Below are positions 16,733 through 24,275 of a stretch of DNA of 64,000 nt, in pieces. The notes below the pieces were generated by a model. The model was not told the origin of the DNA and did no database searches. It saw only the letters and a list, made by a program, of their open reading frames with translations. Each line of letters begins with the position of its first letter. Position 1 is the stretch's first letter. Source of the stretch: CAG-488 sp051881315 (GTDB lineage: Bacteria; Bacillota; Clostridia; Oscillospirales; Acutalibacteraceae); the NCBI GenBank assembly GCA_051881315.1, contig JBJEPQ010000063.1, positions 8,033 to 72,032 of the forward strand, written 5' to 3'. The translations under genes and the position numbers were made by a program.

Positions 16733-17385
16733 TTATGTTGAATATAGATGAGCTTAAATTTGACGAAAAGGGACTTATCCCTGCCGTTGTTGTTGATTCG
16801 ATCACCAAAAAGGTGCTGACCGTCGCTTATATGAACAGGGAAAGCCTTGAAATTTCTATGGAAAAGGGACTGACCTGCTTCTGGAGCCGTTCAAGGCAGG
16901 AGCTTTGGCTCAAGGGCGAAACAAGCGGAAATTATCAGCACATCGTGAGCATCACCGCCGACTGTGACAATGACGCACTCGTTGTCGTTGTTGAAAAGGA
17001 CGGACCTGCCTGCCACACGGGAAGCGATTCCTGCTTTACAAAGCCTGTTTATCAGAGCGAGAAGCTTCAGGAATTCAGCTTGCAGGGACTTTACGACCTG
17101 CTTGTCGGCAGAAAGACGGATAAGCCCGAAGGCTCCTACACGACTTATCTTTTTGAAAAGGGCATTGACAAGATACTTAAAAAGGTCGGCGAGGAGTGCA
17201 CCGAGGTCATCATCGCAGGCAAGGCGGACGACAAGAAAGAAACTGTTTACGAGCTTGCCGATCTTGCATATCACGCAATGGTGCTTATGGTTGAAATGGG
17301 CATAACCGTCGAGGACGTTCACCGTGAGCTTGCCTCACGCCACATTATCGACCACAAGGTCAAGCAGGAAAAAATGACGAAGTAA
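16729..17385 (+). CDS. hisIE: Bifunctional phosphoribosyl-AMP cyclohydrolase / phosphoribosyl-ATP pyrophosphatase
   Basis: Fusion of two early histidine enzymes. The HisI half (about residues 1-115) has AYMNRESLE, the WSRSRQELWLKGETSGN signature, the metal-binding DCDNDA and the Cys-containing CHTGSDSCF. The HisE half (about 120-210) is an all-helical MazG-like domain with the EECTEVIIA and ELADLAYH motifs. ATG 16729 overlaps the hisF stop by four bases. It is the last gene of the operon, followed by a strong terminator. Confidence 0.95.
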   Translation: MIMLNIDELKFDEKGLIPAVVVDSITKKVLTVAYMNRESLEISMEKGLTCFWSRSRQELWLKGETSGNYQHIVSITADCDNDALVVVVEKDGPACHTGSDSCFTKPVYQSEKLQEFSLQGLYDLLVGRKTDKPEGSYTTYLFEKGIDKILKKVGEECTEVIIAGKADDKKETVYELADLAYHAMVLMVEMGITVEDVHRELASRHIIDHKVKQEKMTK

Positions 17386-17390
17386 AAATT

Positions 17391-17426
17391 CAAGACCGCT
17401 CGGATAAAAAATTCCGAGCGGTCTTG
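17391..17426. terminator. Terminator at the end of the his operon, convergent
   Basis: Stem of 13 bp, CAAGACCGCTCGG (17391-17403) with CCGAGCGGTCTTG (17414-17426). The loop is A/T only, giving T-rich exits for either strand, so it may serve the convergent gene too. Confidence 0.8.
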
Positions 17427-17430
17427 TGCT

Positions 17431-18150
17431 TTATTCTGCTGTGGCGGAGTCGGACATCAGGTTGAGGGCTTTGACCGGATCGACGGTTTTGTCATCCACG
17501 GTTATTTCGAGGTGGACGTGAACTCCGTCCTCTTTTTCGGCAGGAATTTCAACAACCGTTCCGATAACCTGTCCCTGCTTGACCGATGCGTCCTTTTGCA
17601 GAGCAGATTTAACGCCGCAGTATTTCGCCGTCAGTCCGTTGCCGTGCTTGATCTCTATCACTTCGCCCCAGAGTGCGTCGCTGTAAACTGCCGTAACGCT
17701 GCCGTCATTGATCGCAACGGCGTTGTCGCCGATGTTGCCCGTGACGTCAATGCCGTCGTGTATTCGCCAGTCGTCCATCGTCTTTGAATAAACCATATTG
17801 CCGTCGCTGAAGCTCTTGCCGACATTTGAGTCAAGCGGCAGGAGGTATCTGCCCGTGTAAGGTCTGTTGAGGTCATCGACAGTCGATTTTTCTGCCGTGG
17901 TCGTCTCGTCATCATCTCTTTCGTCGGGGATTCCCGTTGCAGGCATATTCGCTTGATGCTCCGAGGTTGTTCTATCCATTGTAACTGAGTAGAAGCCTGT
18001 TTCACCCTCCTGAGGAAGAACGTTTCTTATCTTTGAGAGGTTATATATCACGGAGGCAACGCCGACGATTGCAATTACAAGCGACATAACGACCGCATAA
18101 AAAATCTTGGAATTCAGCAGTTTTGATTCTTTACCCTTTTTGTTGTTCAT
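17431..18150 (-). CDS. Membrane-anchored LytM/M23 peptidase-fold protein, SpoIIQ-like
   Basis: A single membrane helix (about residues 16-36) anchors an extracellular linker and a C-terminal M23 domain (about 100-230). The zinc-binding set is complete: H131-x3-D135 in IHDGIDV and H211-x-H213 in HVHLE. The size (239), topology and domain resemble SpoIIQ, which forms the channel between forespore and mother cell in endospore formers. Clostridial SpoIIQ proteins keep the metal site while the Bacillus one has lost it. A general cell-wall endopeptidase role is equally possible. A strong ribosome site (GGAGGAGAT) precedes the start, and the gene stands alone, convergent with the his operon. Confidence 0.75.
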   Translation of the reverse strand: MNNKKGKESKLLNSKIFYAVVMSLVIAIVGVASVIYNLSKIRNVLPQEGETGFYSVTMDRTTSEHQANMPATGIPDERDDDETTTAEKSTVDDLNRPYTGRYLLPLDSNVGKSFSDGNMVYSKTMDDWRIHDGIDVTGNIGDNAVAINDGSVTAVYSDALWGEVIEIKHGNGLTAKYCGVKSALQKDASVKQGQVIGTVVEIPAEKEDGVHVHLEITVDDKTVDPVKALNLMSDSATAE

Positions 18151-18217
18151 ATTATCTCCTCCAATTTCTCATCAAAAATAGTTTTGTCAGCTATTTTAAA
18201 AAATATTCCGAAAAATC

Positions 18218-18245
18218 TTGACAAAATAAAATTCGGTGGTATTAT
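18218..18245 (+). promoter_or_regulatory. Promoter of the AbrB-like/ABC exporter operon
   Basis: TTGACA at 18218-18223 and TATTAT at 18240-18245, spacer 16. Confidence 0.65.
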
Positions 18246-18283
18246 AAGTAAGAAAAGTAATACTTGTGTTACGGAGGGATAAT

Positions 18284-18487
18284 ATGAATAAAAACGACAA
18301 TTTTATTGCAACAGTAAAAATAGGACCGAAAGGGCAGATTGTAATTCCTAAAGAGGTCAGGGAGATGTTCGGACTTGAATCGGGCGATTCGCTGGTGCTT
18401 CTGGCGGATAAAAGCAGGGGAATTGCCCTGCAAAGGGCGGAATGTCTGAACGAAATCGTTCATCAGATTGTAGAAAAACGCAGGTGA
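18284..18487 (+). CDS. AbrB/SpoVT-family transition-state regulator
   Basis: A 67-residue swapped-hairpin DNA-binding protein: VKIGPKGQIVIPKEVREMFGLESGDSL is the family signature. There is no second domain, so this is a minimal AbrB/MazE-like form. ATG 18284 follows GGAGGG at a good distance. It overlaps or nearly touches the ABC transporter ATPase gene, so it probably regulates the exporter operon it heads. No toxin partner is seen. Confidence 0.85.
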   Translation: MNKNDNFIATVKIGPKGQIVIPKEVREMFGLESGDSLVLLADKSRGIALQRAECLNEIVHQIVEKRR

Positions 18488-18492
18488 CAGAA

Positions 18493-19245
18493 ATGGAAGT
18501 TCTGAGAGTTGACGGTCTTTGCAAAAAATATCCCGAATTTGAGCTGAAAAATGTTTCTTTCAGGCTGGAAAGCGGTCAGATCATGGGCTTTGTCGGCAGG
18601 AACGGAGCAGGTAAAAGCACGACGATAAAAGCGATGCTGAATATGATACACTCGGAGTCGGGCTGTGCGGAAATTTTGGGAATGAACGTTGCGGAAAATG
18701 AAACCGAGTGCAAAAAGAATATCGGCGTAGTCTACGGCGGAATAAATTTTTACCCGAAGAAGAAACTTTCGGTGATAAAAAATACCGTCAAATCCTTCTA
18801 CGGCGAAAGCTGGGACGAAGAAAAGTATAATAAGTATATAAACCTGTTTTCGATCGACGACCGAAAAACCGCAGACGAGCTTTCTTCGGGCATGAAGATA
18901 AAGTTCCTGATTGCTCTTGCCCTGTCCCACGGCGCAAAGCTCTTGATTTTTGACGAGCCGACGAGCGGACTTGATCCCGTTTCCCGTGACGATATCTGCC
19001 GCCTTTTCCAAAGCCTTGTTAAAAGCGGAGAACGTGCAATATTTTTCTCAACCCATATAGTTTCCGATCTTGAAAAGTGTGCAACCCATATTACCTATAT
19101 CAGAAACGGCGAGATTGCCGAATCCCTGCCGATAGGTGAAATGCTTGAGAAATATTCGGAGCTGAAGCCTGACGGAAAGCCGTCGCTTGAGGAAATTATC
19201 GTCAGCCTGGAAAGGACGGATTACGATGACGAAATATTTGATTAA
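18493..19245 (+). CDS. ABC transporter ATP-binding protein
   Basis: ATPase of an ABC-2 type exporter, of the class commonly found with AbrB- or GntR-type regulators (YtrB/BcrA-like). Walker A is GRNGAGKST near residues 35-43. The signature is the variant LSSGM instead of LSGGQ, and Walker B LLIFDEPTSGLDP is near 150-162. ATG 18493 (MEVLRV) is chosen, with AGGTGA just upstream; an in-frame GTG at 18484 is possible. The downstream permease starts inside its 3' end. Confidence 0.88.
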   Translation: MEVLRVDGLCKKYPEFELKNVSFRLESGQIMGFVGRNGAGKSTTIKAMLNMIHSESGCAEILGMNVAENETECKKNIGVVYGGINFYPKKKLSVIKNTVKSFYGESWDEEKYNKYINLFSIDDRKTADELSSGMKIKFLIALALSHGAKLLIFDEPTSGLDPVSRDDICRLFQSLVKSGERAIFFSTHIVSDLEKCATHITYIRNGEIAESLPIGEMLEKYSELKPDGKPSLEEIIVSLERTDYDDEIFD

Positions 19246-19870
19246 AAAGGAATTTTTGCTTACGGCTCATCCTATGACATACGTATTTATGTTTTTCGGA
19301 GTGATGTTACTTATTCCGAGTTATCCTTATTACATCACATTCTTTTATGTAACGCTCGGTCTTTTCTTTTCATTTATGAACGGACGCGAGAACAGGGATC
19401 TGTATTTTAACGCAATTCTTCCCGTTTCAAAGAAAGACACCGTCAGGTCAAAAACCGCTTTTGTCTGGATAGTTGAAATAATATCCGTTGTTTTTTCCGT
19501 TCCGTTTGCATTGATAACCCAAAAGATCAATCCCAACGGCTCAAATCTGGCGGGAATTGAAGCGAACGTTGCTTTTTACGGCTTGTCGCTGATTATGCTT
19601 GCTCTGTTCAATGCCGTATTTCTGTGCAGTTTTTTTAAAACCGCATATAAGGCCGGCAAGGCGTTTCTTTTCGCTTGCATACCGACTGCCCTGTTTATTG
19701 CGGCGGCAGAGGTTGCCGACCATATGCCCGTTGTCGGAGATTTCCTTGAGGGCAAGGGCGGACAGCTTGTTCAGCTCCCGGTTTTATTCGTCGGAATTGC
19801 CGTTTTTGCGGCTTCCTTCTTCGCTGTAAACAAGCAATGTGCAAAAAAATTCGAAAAAGTTGATTTATAA
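19226..19870 (+). CDS. ABC-2 type transporter permease (ABC2_membrane_5-like)
   Basis: Membrane partner of the preceding ATPase. The 214 residues form about six membrane segments, with the conserved early segment GLFFSFMNGRENRDLYFNAI and the PVSKKDTVRSK loop that are common in this permease family. ATG 19226 overlaps the ATPase gene by 20 bases and is preceded by AAGGACGGA. The transported compound is unknown; self-protection against peptides or antibiotics is common for the type. Confidence 0.82.
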   Translation: MTKYLIKKEFLLTAHPMTYVFMFFGVMLLIPSYPYYITFFYVTLGLFFSFMNGRENRDLYFNAILPVSKKDTVRSKTAFVWIVEIISVVFSVPFALITQKINPNGSNLAGIEANVAFYGLSLIMLALFNAVFLCSFFKTAYKAGKAFLFACIPTALFIAAAEVADHMPVVGDFLEGKGGQLVQLPVLFVGIAVFAASFFAVNKQCAKKFEKVDL

Positions 19871-19881
19871 GAAAAAAAGAC

Positions 19882-19910
19882 TTGATTTTTAACGTCTGTT
19901 ATGTTATTAT
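19882..19910 (+). promoter_or_regulatory. Promoter of the lysine-riboswitch operon
   Basis: TTGATT at 19882-19887 and TATTAT at 19905-19910, spacer 17, just ahead of the riboswitch. Confidence 0.65.
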
Positions 19911-19926
19911 GTGAAAAATTAAAATA

Positions 19927-20194
19927 CGGATCTGCGGATCCAACAATGGTAGAGGCGCATCGAGCTATCAGTAACGGATATTTTTCAAGGCTTTCAGCAA
20001 GGCTTACGGTATTCGTGAAAGGAGCCGTTGCCGAAGGCGGTTGAGGCTGAAGACCGTGCTGGTATGTCGGAATAAGATCCGTCGTACTGTCGCTTATTTT
20101 TGCGGAGAGCTATCTTAAATCACTTTGATGTTCAGTGCAACATCGGAGCAGTTTGAATTATGAGGTAGCCGAAGCAGTTCGGTTACCTTTTTTT
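19927..20194 (+). promoter_or_regulatory. Lysine riboswitch (L box) with intrinsic terminator
   Basis: The aptamer is closed by P1 pairing CGGATCT (19927-19933) with AGATCCG (20075-20081). Conserved L-box blocks are GGTAGAGGCGC (19948-19958), AGTAACGG (19970-19977), GAAAGGAGCC (20017-20026) and GCCGAAGGCGG (20030-20040), then GCTGGTATGTCGG on the way back to P1. The expression platform ends in a terminator with stem GGTAGCCGAA/TTCGGTTACC (20164-20187) and seven T. Lysine binding should terminate transcription ahead of dapA. Consistent with the downstream lysine genes. Confidence 0.93.
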
Positions 20195-20242
20195 CGGCGA
20201 AAAATGCGTACCATAGGATATTTTTACAAGGAGTTGTTTAAC

Positions 20243-21133
20243 ATGACAGACCACAGCATTTTCAGAGGAGCGGCGACAGCTCTTGTCACCCCTCTCACAA
20301 AGGACGGAGTAGATTACGAAAACTTCGGCAGACTCATCGACTGGCAGATCGAGTCCGGCATTGACGGACTTGTAATCTGCGGAACATCGGGCGAAGGCTC
20401 AACACTCAGCGACAAGGAACACAGAGAGGCTCTTGAGTTTGCAGTCAAGAGAGCAAACGGAAAGGTTCCGATGATTGCAGGTACAGGCTCAAACGATATT
20501 GCCTACGGCATTGATCTTACAAAATTTGCCTGCGAGATCGGCTATGACGCAGTTCTCGTTGTAACACCTTACTACAACAAGGCAACTCAGAACGGACTTA
20601 TCAAATCATATACGGCAATCGCAGACGCAAGCACAAAGCCCTGCATACTCTACAATGTTCCCTCAAGAACGGGCGTGAATATTGAGCCTGCAACATACGG
20701 CGTGCTTGCCGATCATCCGATGATTCAGGGTATCAAGGAAGCAAACGGCAACATCTCAAAGATCGTTGAAACGATGGCTGTTGTCGGCGACAGACTTGAT
20801 CTCTATTCGGGCAACGACGATGAGATTGTTCCTCTTCTTTCCGTCGGCGGATCGGGCGTTATATCAGTTCTTTCAAACGTATTCCCGAAAGAAACCTCGC
20901 TTATGTGCAAGAAGTTCTTTGACGGCGATATCAAGGGTGCTCTCGATCTCCAGTTCAAATATCTTCCGCTTATCAAGGCTCTCTTCAGCGAGGTCAATCC
21001 GATCCCTGTTAAGGCGGCAATGGCGGCAATGGGCTTCGGTGAGGATTATCTCAGACTTCCGCTTACACCGATGGAGGACGCACACAAGGCCGTTCTTCTT
21101 CAGTGCATGAGAGAGCAGGGACTTGACGTATGA
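20243..21133 (+). CDS. dapA: 4-hydroxy-tetrahydrodipicolinate synthase
   Basis: Condenses pyruvate with aspartate semialdehyde. The 296-residue TIM-barrel protein has the GTSGEGSTL motif near residues 45-54, TPYYNKAT with the catalytic Tyr, and the Schiff-base Lys165 in GIKEANGN. ATG 20243 is preceded by AAGGAG; longer in-frame extensions upstream run into the riboswitch and are rejected. It is the first gene after the L box and overlaps dapB by four bases. Confidence 0.96.
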   Translation: MTDHSIFRGAATALVTPLTKDGVDYENFGRLIDWQIESGIDGLVICGTSGEGSTLSDKEHREALEFAVKRANGKVPMIAGTGSNDIAYGIDLTKFACEIGYDAVLVVTPYYNKATQNGLIKSYTAIADASTKPCILYNVPSRTGVNIEPATYGVLADHPMIQGIKEANGNISKIVETMAVVGDRLDLYSGNDDEIVPLLSVGGSGVISVLSNVFPKETSLMCKKFFDGDIKGALDLQFKYLPLIKALFSEVNPIPVKAAMAAMGFGEDYLRLPLTPMEDAHKAVLLQCMREQGLDV

Positions 21134-21867
21134 TAAGGGTTTTAATCAACGGTGCCTGCGGCAGAATGGGCTGTGAGGTCGTCAAGCTCGTTGACGCCGC
21201 AGAAGATATGAAGATTGCGGCAAAGGTCGATAAAATGGCGGATCAGAGCGGCTGTTACAGCGATATCAACGACTTTGACGGAGAAGCCGATGTTATAATC
21301 GACTTTTCAAACCACCTCGGAACCGCCGAGCTTCTCGACTATGCCGTTAAGAAAAACACCCCCGTTGTCATTGCGACAACAGGTCACACCGATGAAGAGC
21401 TTGCATTGATCGCCAAAGCGGCTGAAAAAATCGCCGTATTTCATTCGGCAAATATGTCGCTCGGCGTTGCGTTACTTTGCGAGCTTGCAAAAAGAACGGC
21501 AGAGGTTATGCCCGACGCCGATATCGAGATAGTCGAAACTCACCATAACCGCAAGCTGGACGCTCCCAGCGGAACGGCTCTCATGATAGCCAAGGAGCTG
21601 AAAAAAATCCGTCAGAAGGCTAAATTTGTCCTCGGCAGATCGGGCAACGGCAAGCGTGAGCCCGATGAGATCGGCATAAGCGCTGTCCGCCGCGGCAATA
21701 TCGTCGGCATACACGAGGTTTATGTCTCAACCGACAGTCAGACTATTACCCTCAAGCACGAGGCTCATTCAAGAGCGTTGTTTGCCGAGGGCGGAATTTC
21801 AGCCGCAAGATTTTTGATCGGCAAAGCGGCTGGTTTATATGATATGAACAGCATCGTTAAAGAATAA
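21130..21867 (+). CDS. dapB: 4-hydroxy-tetrahydrodipicolinate reductase
   Basis: NAD(P)H reductase that follows DapA. The Rossmann start is INGACGRMG (residues 6-14), the ATTGHT loop lies near residue 85, and the substrate/proton-donor segment is ETHHNRKLDAPSGTAL near 137-152. The length, 245, is typical. Overlaps dapA by four bases, and is followed 39 bases later by ddh. Confidence 0.96.
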   Translation: MIRVLINGACGRMGCEVVKLVDAAEDMKIAAKVDKMADQSGCYSDINDFDGEADVIIDFSNHLGTAELLDYAVKKNTPVVIATTGHTDEELALIAKAAEKIAVFHSANMSLGVALLCELAKRTAEVMPDADIEIVETHHNRKLDAPSGTALMIAKELKKIRQKAKFVLGRSGNGKREPDEIGISAVRRGNIVGIHEVYVSTDSQTITLKHEAHSRALFAEGGISAARFLIGKAAGLYDMNSIVKE

Positions 21868-21906
21868 TCGTACATCACGGTGCATTTGAAAGGATAGATC
21901 ATCAAT

Positions 21907-22890
21907 ATGATAAGAATAGGTGTTGCGGGATACGGTAATCTCGGCAAGGGCGTTGAAGCTGCGGTCAAAAATGCCGCAGATATGGAGCTTGTTGCTGTCT
22001 TTACCCGCAGAGATCCCGAAAGCGTTAAGATTAAAACAGAGGGAGTTAAGGCTTACAGCTTTGACTCGATTGCAGATTTCAAGGACAAGATCGACGTTAT
22101 CGTCAACTGCGGCGGCAGTGCAACCGATCTTCCTGTTACAACTCCGTCGATAGCGGAGAATTTCAGCGTGATCGACAGCTTCGACACTCACGCAAGGATC
22201 CCCGAACATTTTGCAAATGTTGACGCAAAGGCAAAAGAGGGCGGCAATATCGCTGTTATTTCAGTCGGCTGGGATCCGGGTATGTTCTCGCTCAACCGTC
22301 TTTATATGAATGCGATCCTCCCGAACGGCAAGGATTATACCTTCTGGGGCAGAGGAGTCAGCCAGGGACATTCCGACGCTATCAGACGCATTGACGGCGT
22401 AGTCGATGCAAGGCAGTACACCGTTCCCGTTGAAAGCGCGGTTGAGAGCGTCAGAAACGGCGAAAACCCCGAGCTCACAACAAGACAGAAGCACACAAGA
22501 GAGTGCTACGTTGTAGTAGAGGAGGGTGCGGACAAGGCAAGGATCGAGAACGAGATCAAGACAATGCCGAACTACTTTGCAGACTATGACACAACTGTCA
22601 ACTTCATCTCCCTTGACGAGCTGAAGAAAAATCACAGCGGTATCCCTCACGGCGGCAGCGTTATCAGAAGCGGCTGTACTGGATTTGACCTTGATACAAA
22701 ACACACCATCGAATACAGCCTGAAGCTTGAGTCCAACCCCGAATTTACGGGCAGTGTACTCACCGCCTATGCAAGAGCCGCCTATAAGCTCAGAGAAAGC
22801 GGCGAGACAGGCTGTAAAACGGTGTTTGATATTGCTCCGGCTCTCCTTGTCGATATGGACGGCGACGAGATCAGAGCGCATATGTTATAA
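21907..22890 (+). CDS. ddh: meso-Diaminopimelate D-dehydrogenase
   Basis: Makes meso-diaminopimelate directly from tetrahydrodipicolinate, ammonia and NADPH, by-passing the acylation/aminotransferase routes. The N-terminus IGVAGYGNLGKGVE is a Rossmann start. CGGSATDLP, the SFDTHARIPEH segment and GWDPGMFSLNR are characteristic of the family, as is the WGRGVSQGHSDAIRRI segment. Length 327 is typical. It sits between dapB and lysA under the same lysine riboswitch, so four genes carry aspartate semialdehyde to lysine. Confidence 0.94.
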   Translation: MIRIGVAGYGNLGKGVEAAVKNAADMELVAVFTRRDPESVKIKTEGVKAYSFDSIADFKDKIDVIVNCGGSATDLPVTTPSIAENFSVIDSFDTHARIPEHFANVDAKAKEGGNIAVISVGWDPGMFSLNRLYMNAILPNGKDYTFWGRGVSQGHSDAIRRIDGVVDARQYTVPVESAVESVRNGENPELTTRQKHTRECYVVVEEGADKARIENEIKTMPNYFADYDTTVNFISLDELKKNHSGIPHGGSVIRSGCTGFDLDTKHTIEYSLKLESNPEFTGSVLTAYARAAYKLRESGETGCKTVFDIAPALLVDMDGDEIRAHML

Positions 22891-22913
22891 TTACCAACGA
22901 AAGGATTTTTAAA

Positions 22914-24209
22914 ATGATTTGCGACAACCTCAGTATAAATGAAAAAGGACACCTTGTGTTTGCAGGACGGGACACGGTCGAGCTTGCCGAAAAATACGGT
23001 ACGCCTGCATACATTATGGATGAGGAGAAAATAAGAGAAAAATGCCGTATCTACAAAAAAGCAATGTCGGAATTTTTCGGCGGCGGCTCTTTTCCTCTTT
23101 TTGCCAGCAAATCATTGTGCTTCAAGCAGATTTACAGGATAATGAAAGAGGAGGGTATGGGCATCGACGTTGTTTCGCCGGGCGAGCTTTACACGGCGGC
23201 AAGCGCAGGCTTCCCTCTTGAAAATGCTTATTTTCACGGCAACAACAAAACGGGCAGAGACATCGCCTATGCGATGGATAATGCGATCGGTTACTTCGTC
23301 TGCGACAACTGCGACGAGCTTCGTGCGATCGACCGCCATGCCGCTAAAAGGGGAATAAGACAGAAGCTTCTGCTTCGCCTTACTCCGGGCATTGATCCTC
23401 ACACCCACGCAAAAATTTCCACCGGTCAGGTTGACTCAAAGTTCGGTACGGCTATCGAAACAGGACAGGCGGACGAGCTTGTTCGTCTTGCCCTCTCTTT
23501 GCCGAATGTCGAGCTGAGAGGCTTCCATTGCCATATCGGATCGCAGATTTTTGAATACAAGCCGTTCAGCGACGCCGCAAAGATAATGATTGATTTCATT
23601 GCAAAAATAAAGGCTGAGCAGGGCTACGAGGCTCAGACGCTCAATATCGGCGGAGGAATGGGCGTGCGTTATGTCGAGAGCGATCCTGAGATCGACTATG
23701 CGGCGAATATCAGAAGCCTTGCCGAAATAATTCGCTCGGAATGTGCTCAAAAAGATGTTAATATGCCGCAGATTCTTATGGAGCCGGGAAGAAGCATTGT
23801 TGCCGACGCAGGAATTACCCTTTACACCGTCGGAGCAAAGAAAGAAATACCCGGATTTAAGAATTACGTTTCCATTGACGGCGGTATGCCCGACAATCCG
23901 AGATATGCGATGTATCAGTCGGCATATACGGTTTATGTTGCAAACAGAATGGACGAGCCTGCCGACTATGAATGTACGATTGCAGGCCGATGCTGTGAAA
24001 GCGGCGATCTCATTCAGGAAAACGTGCATATTCCCGAAGCTCAGAGGGGCGATATTCTTGCCGTGCTGACAACGGGCGCTTATAATTACGCAATGTCGTC
24101 GAATTATAATGCGATTGCAAAGCCGCCGGTAATCATGCTCACAAAGGACAGCGAGTACATTGCCGTCAAGCGTGAGAGTTTTGAGGATATGACCTCCTGC
24201 CAGCTTTAA
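22914..24209 (+). CDS. lysA: Diaminopimelate decarboxylase
   Basis: PLP enzyme of the alanine-racemase fold that converts meso-DAP to lysine. The PLP lysine is Lys66 in LFASKSLC, the HCHIGSQIF segment is near 204-212, GGGMGVRY near 245, and the phosphate-binding EPGRSIVA near residue 290. The dimer-partner Cys/Asp motif CCESGD follows. It ends the riboswitch operon and is followed by a 12-bp-stem terminator. Confidence 0.95.
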   Translation: MICDNLSINEKGHLVFAGRDTVELAEKYGTPAYIMDEEKIREKCRIYKKAMSEFFGGGSFPLFASKSLCFKQIYRIMKEEGMGIDVVSPGELYTAASAGFPLENAYFHGNNKTGRDIAYAMDNAIGYFVCDNCDELRAIDRHAAKRGIRQKLLLRLTPGIDPHTHAKISTGQVDSKFGTAIETGQADELVRLALSLPNVELRGFHCHIGSQIFEYKPFSDAAKIMIDFIAKIKAEQGYEAQTLNIGGGMGVRYVESDPEIDYAANIRSLAEIIRSECAQKDVNMPQILMEPGRSIVADAGITLYTVGAKKEIPGFKNYVSIDGGMPDNPRYAMYQSAYTVYVANRMDEPADYECTIAGRCCESGDLIQENVHIPEAQRGDILAVLTTGAYNYAMSSNYNAIAKPPVIMLTKDSEYIAVKRESFEDMTSCQL

Positions 24210-24224
24210 TAAATAATAACAATA

Positions 24225-24265
24225 GGGCAGTTTCACCGAGAAGTGAAACTGCCCTTAACCTTTTT
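24225..24265 (+). terminator. Terminator of the dapA-dapB-ddh-lysA operon
   Basis: Perfect 12-bp stem GGGCAGTTTCAC (24225-24236) with GTGAAACTGCCC (24243-24254), then a T-rich tract. A convergent gene follows, which may share it. Confidence 0.85.
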
Positions 24266-24275
24266 GTTTGTTTTG

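Noticed and set aside
23436..24236. Minus-strand open frame of 266 codons opposite lysA
   Set aside because: Antisense of a well-conserved enzyme; composition typical of a reverse-frame shadow.
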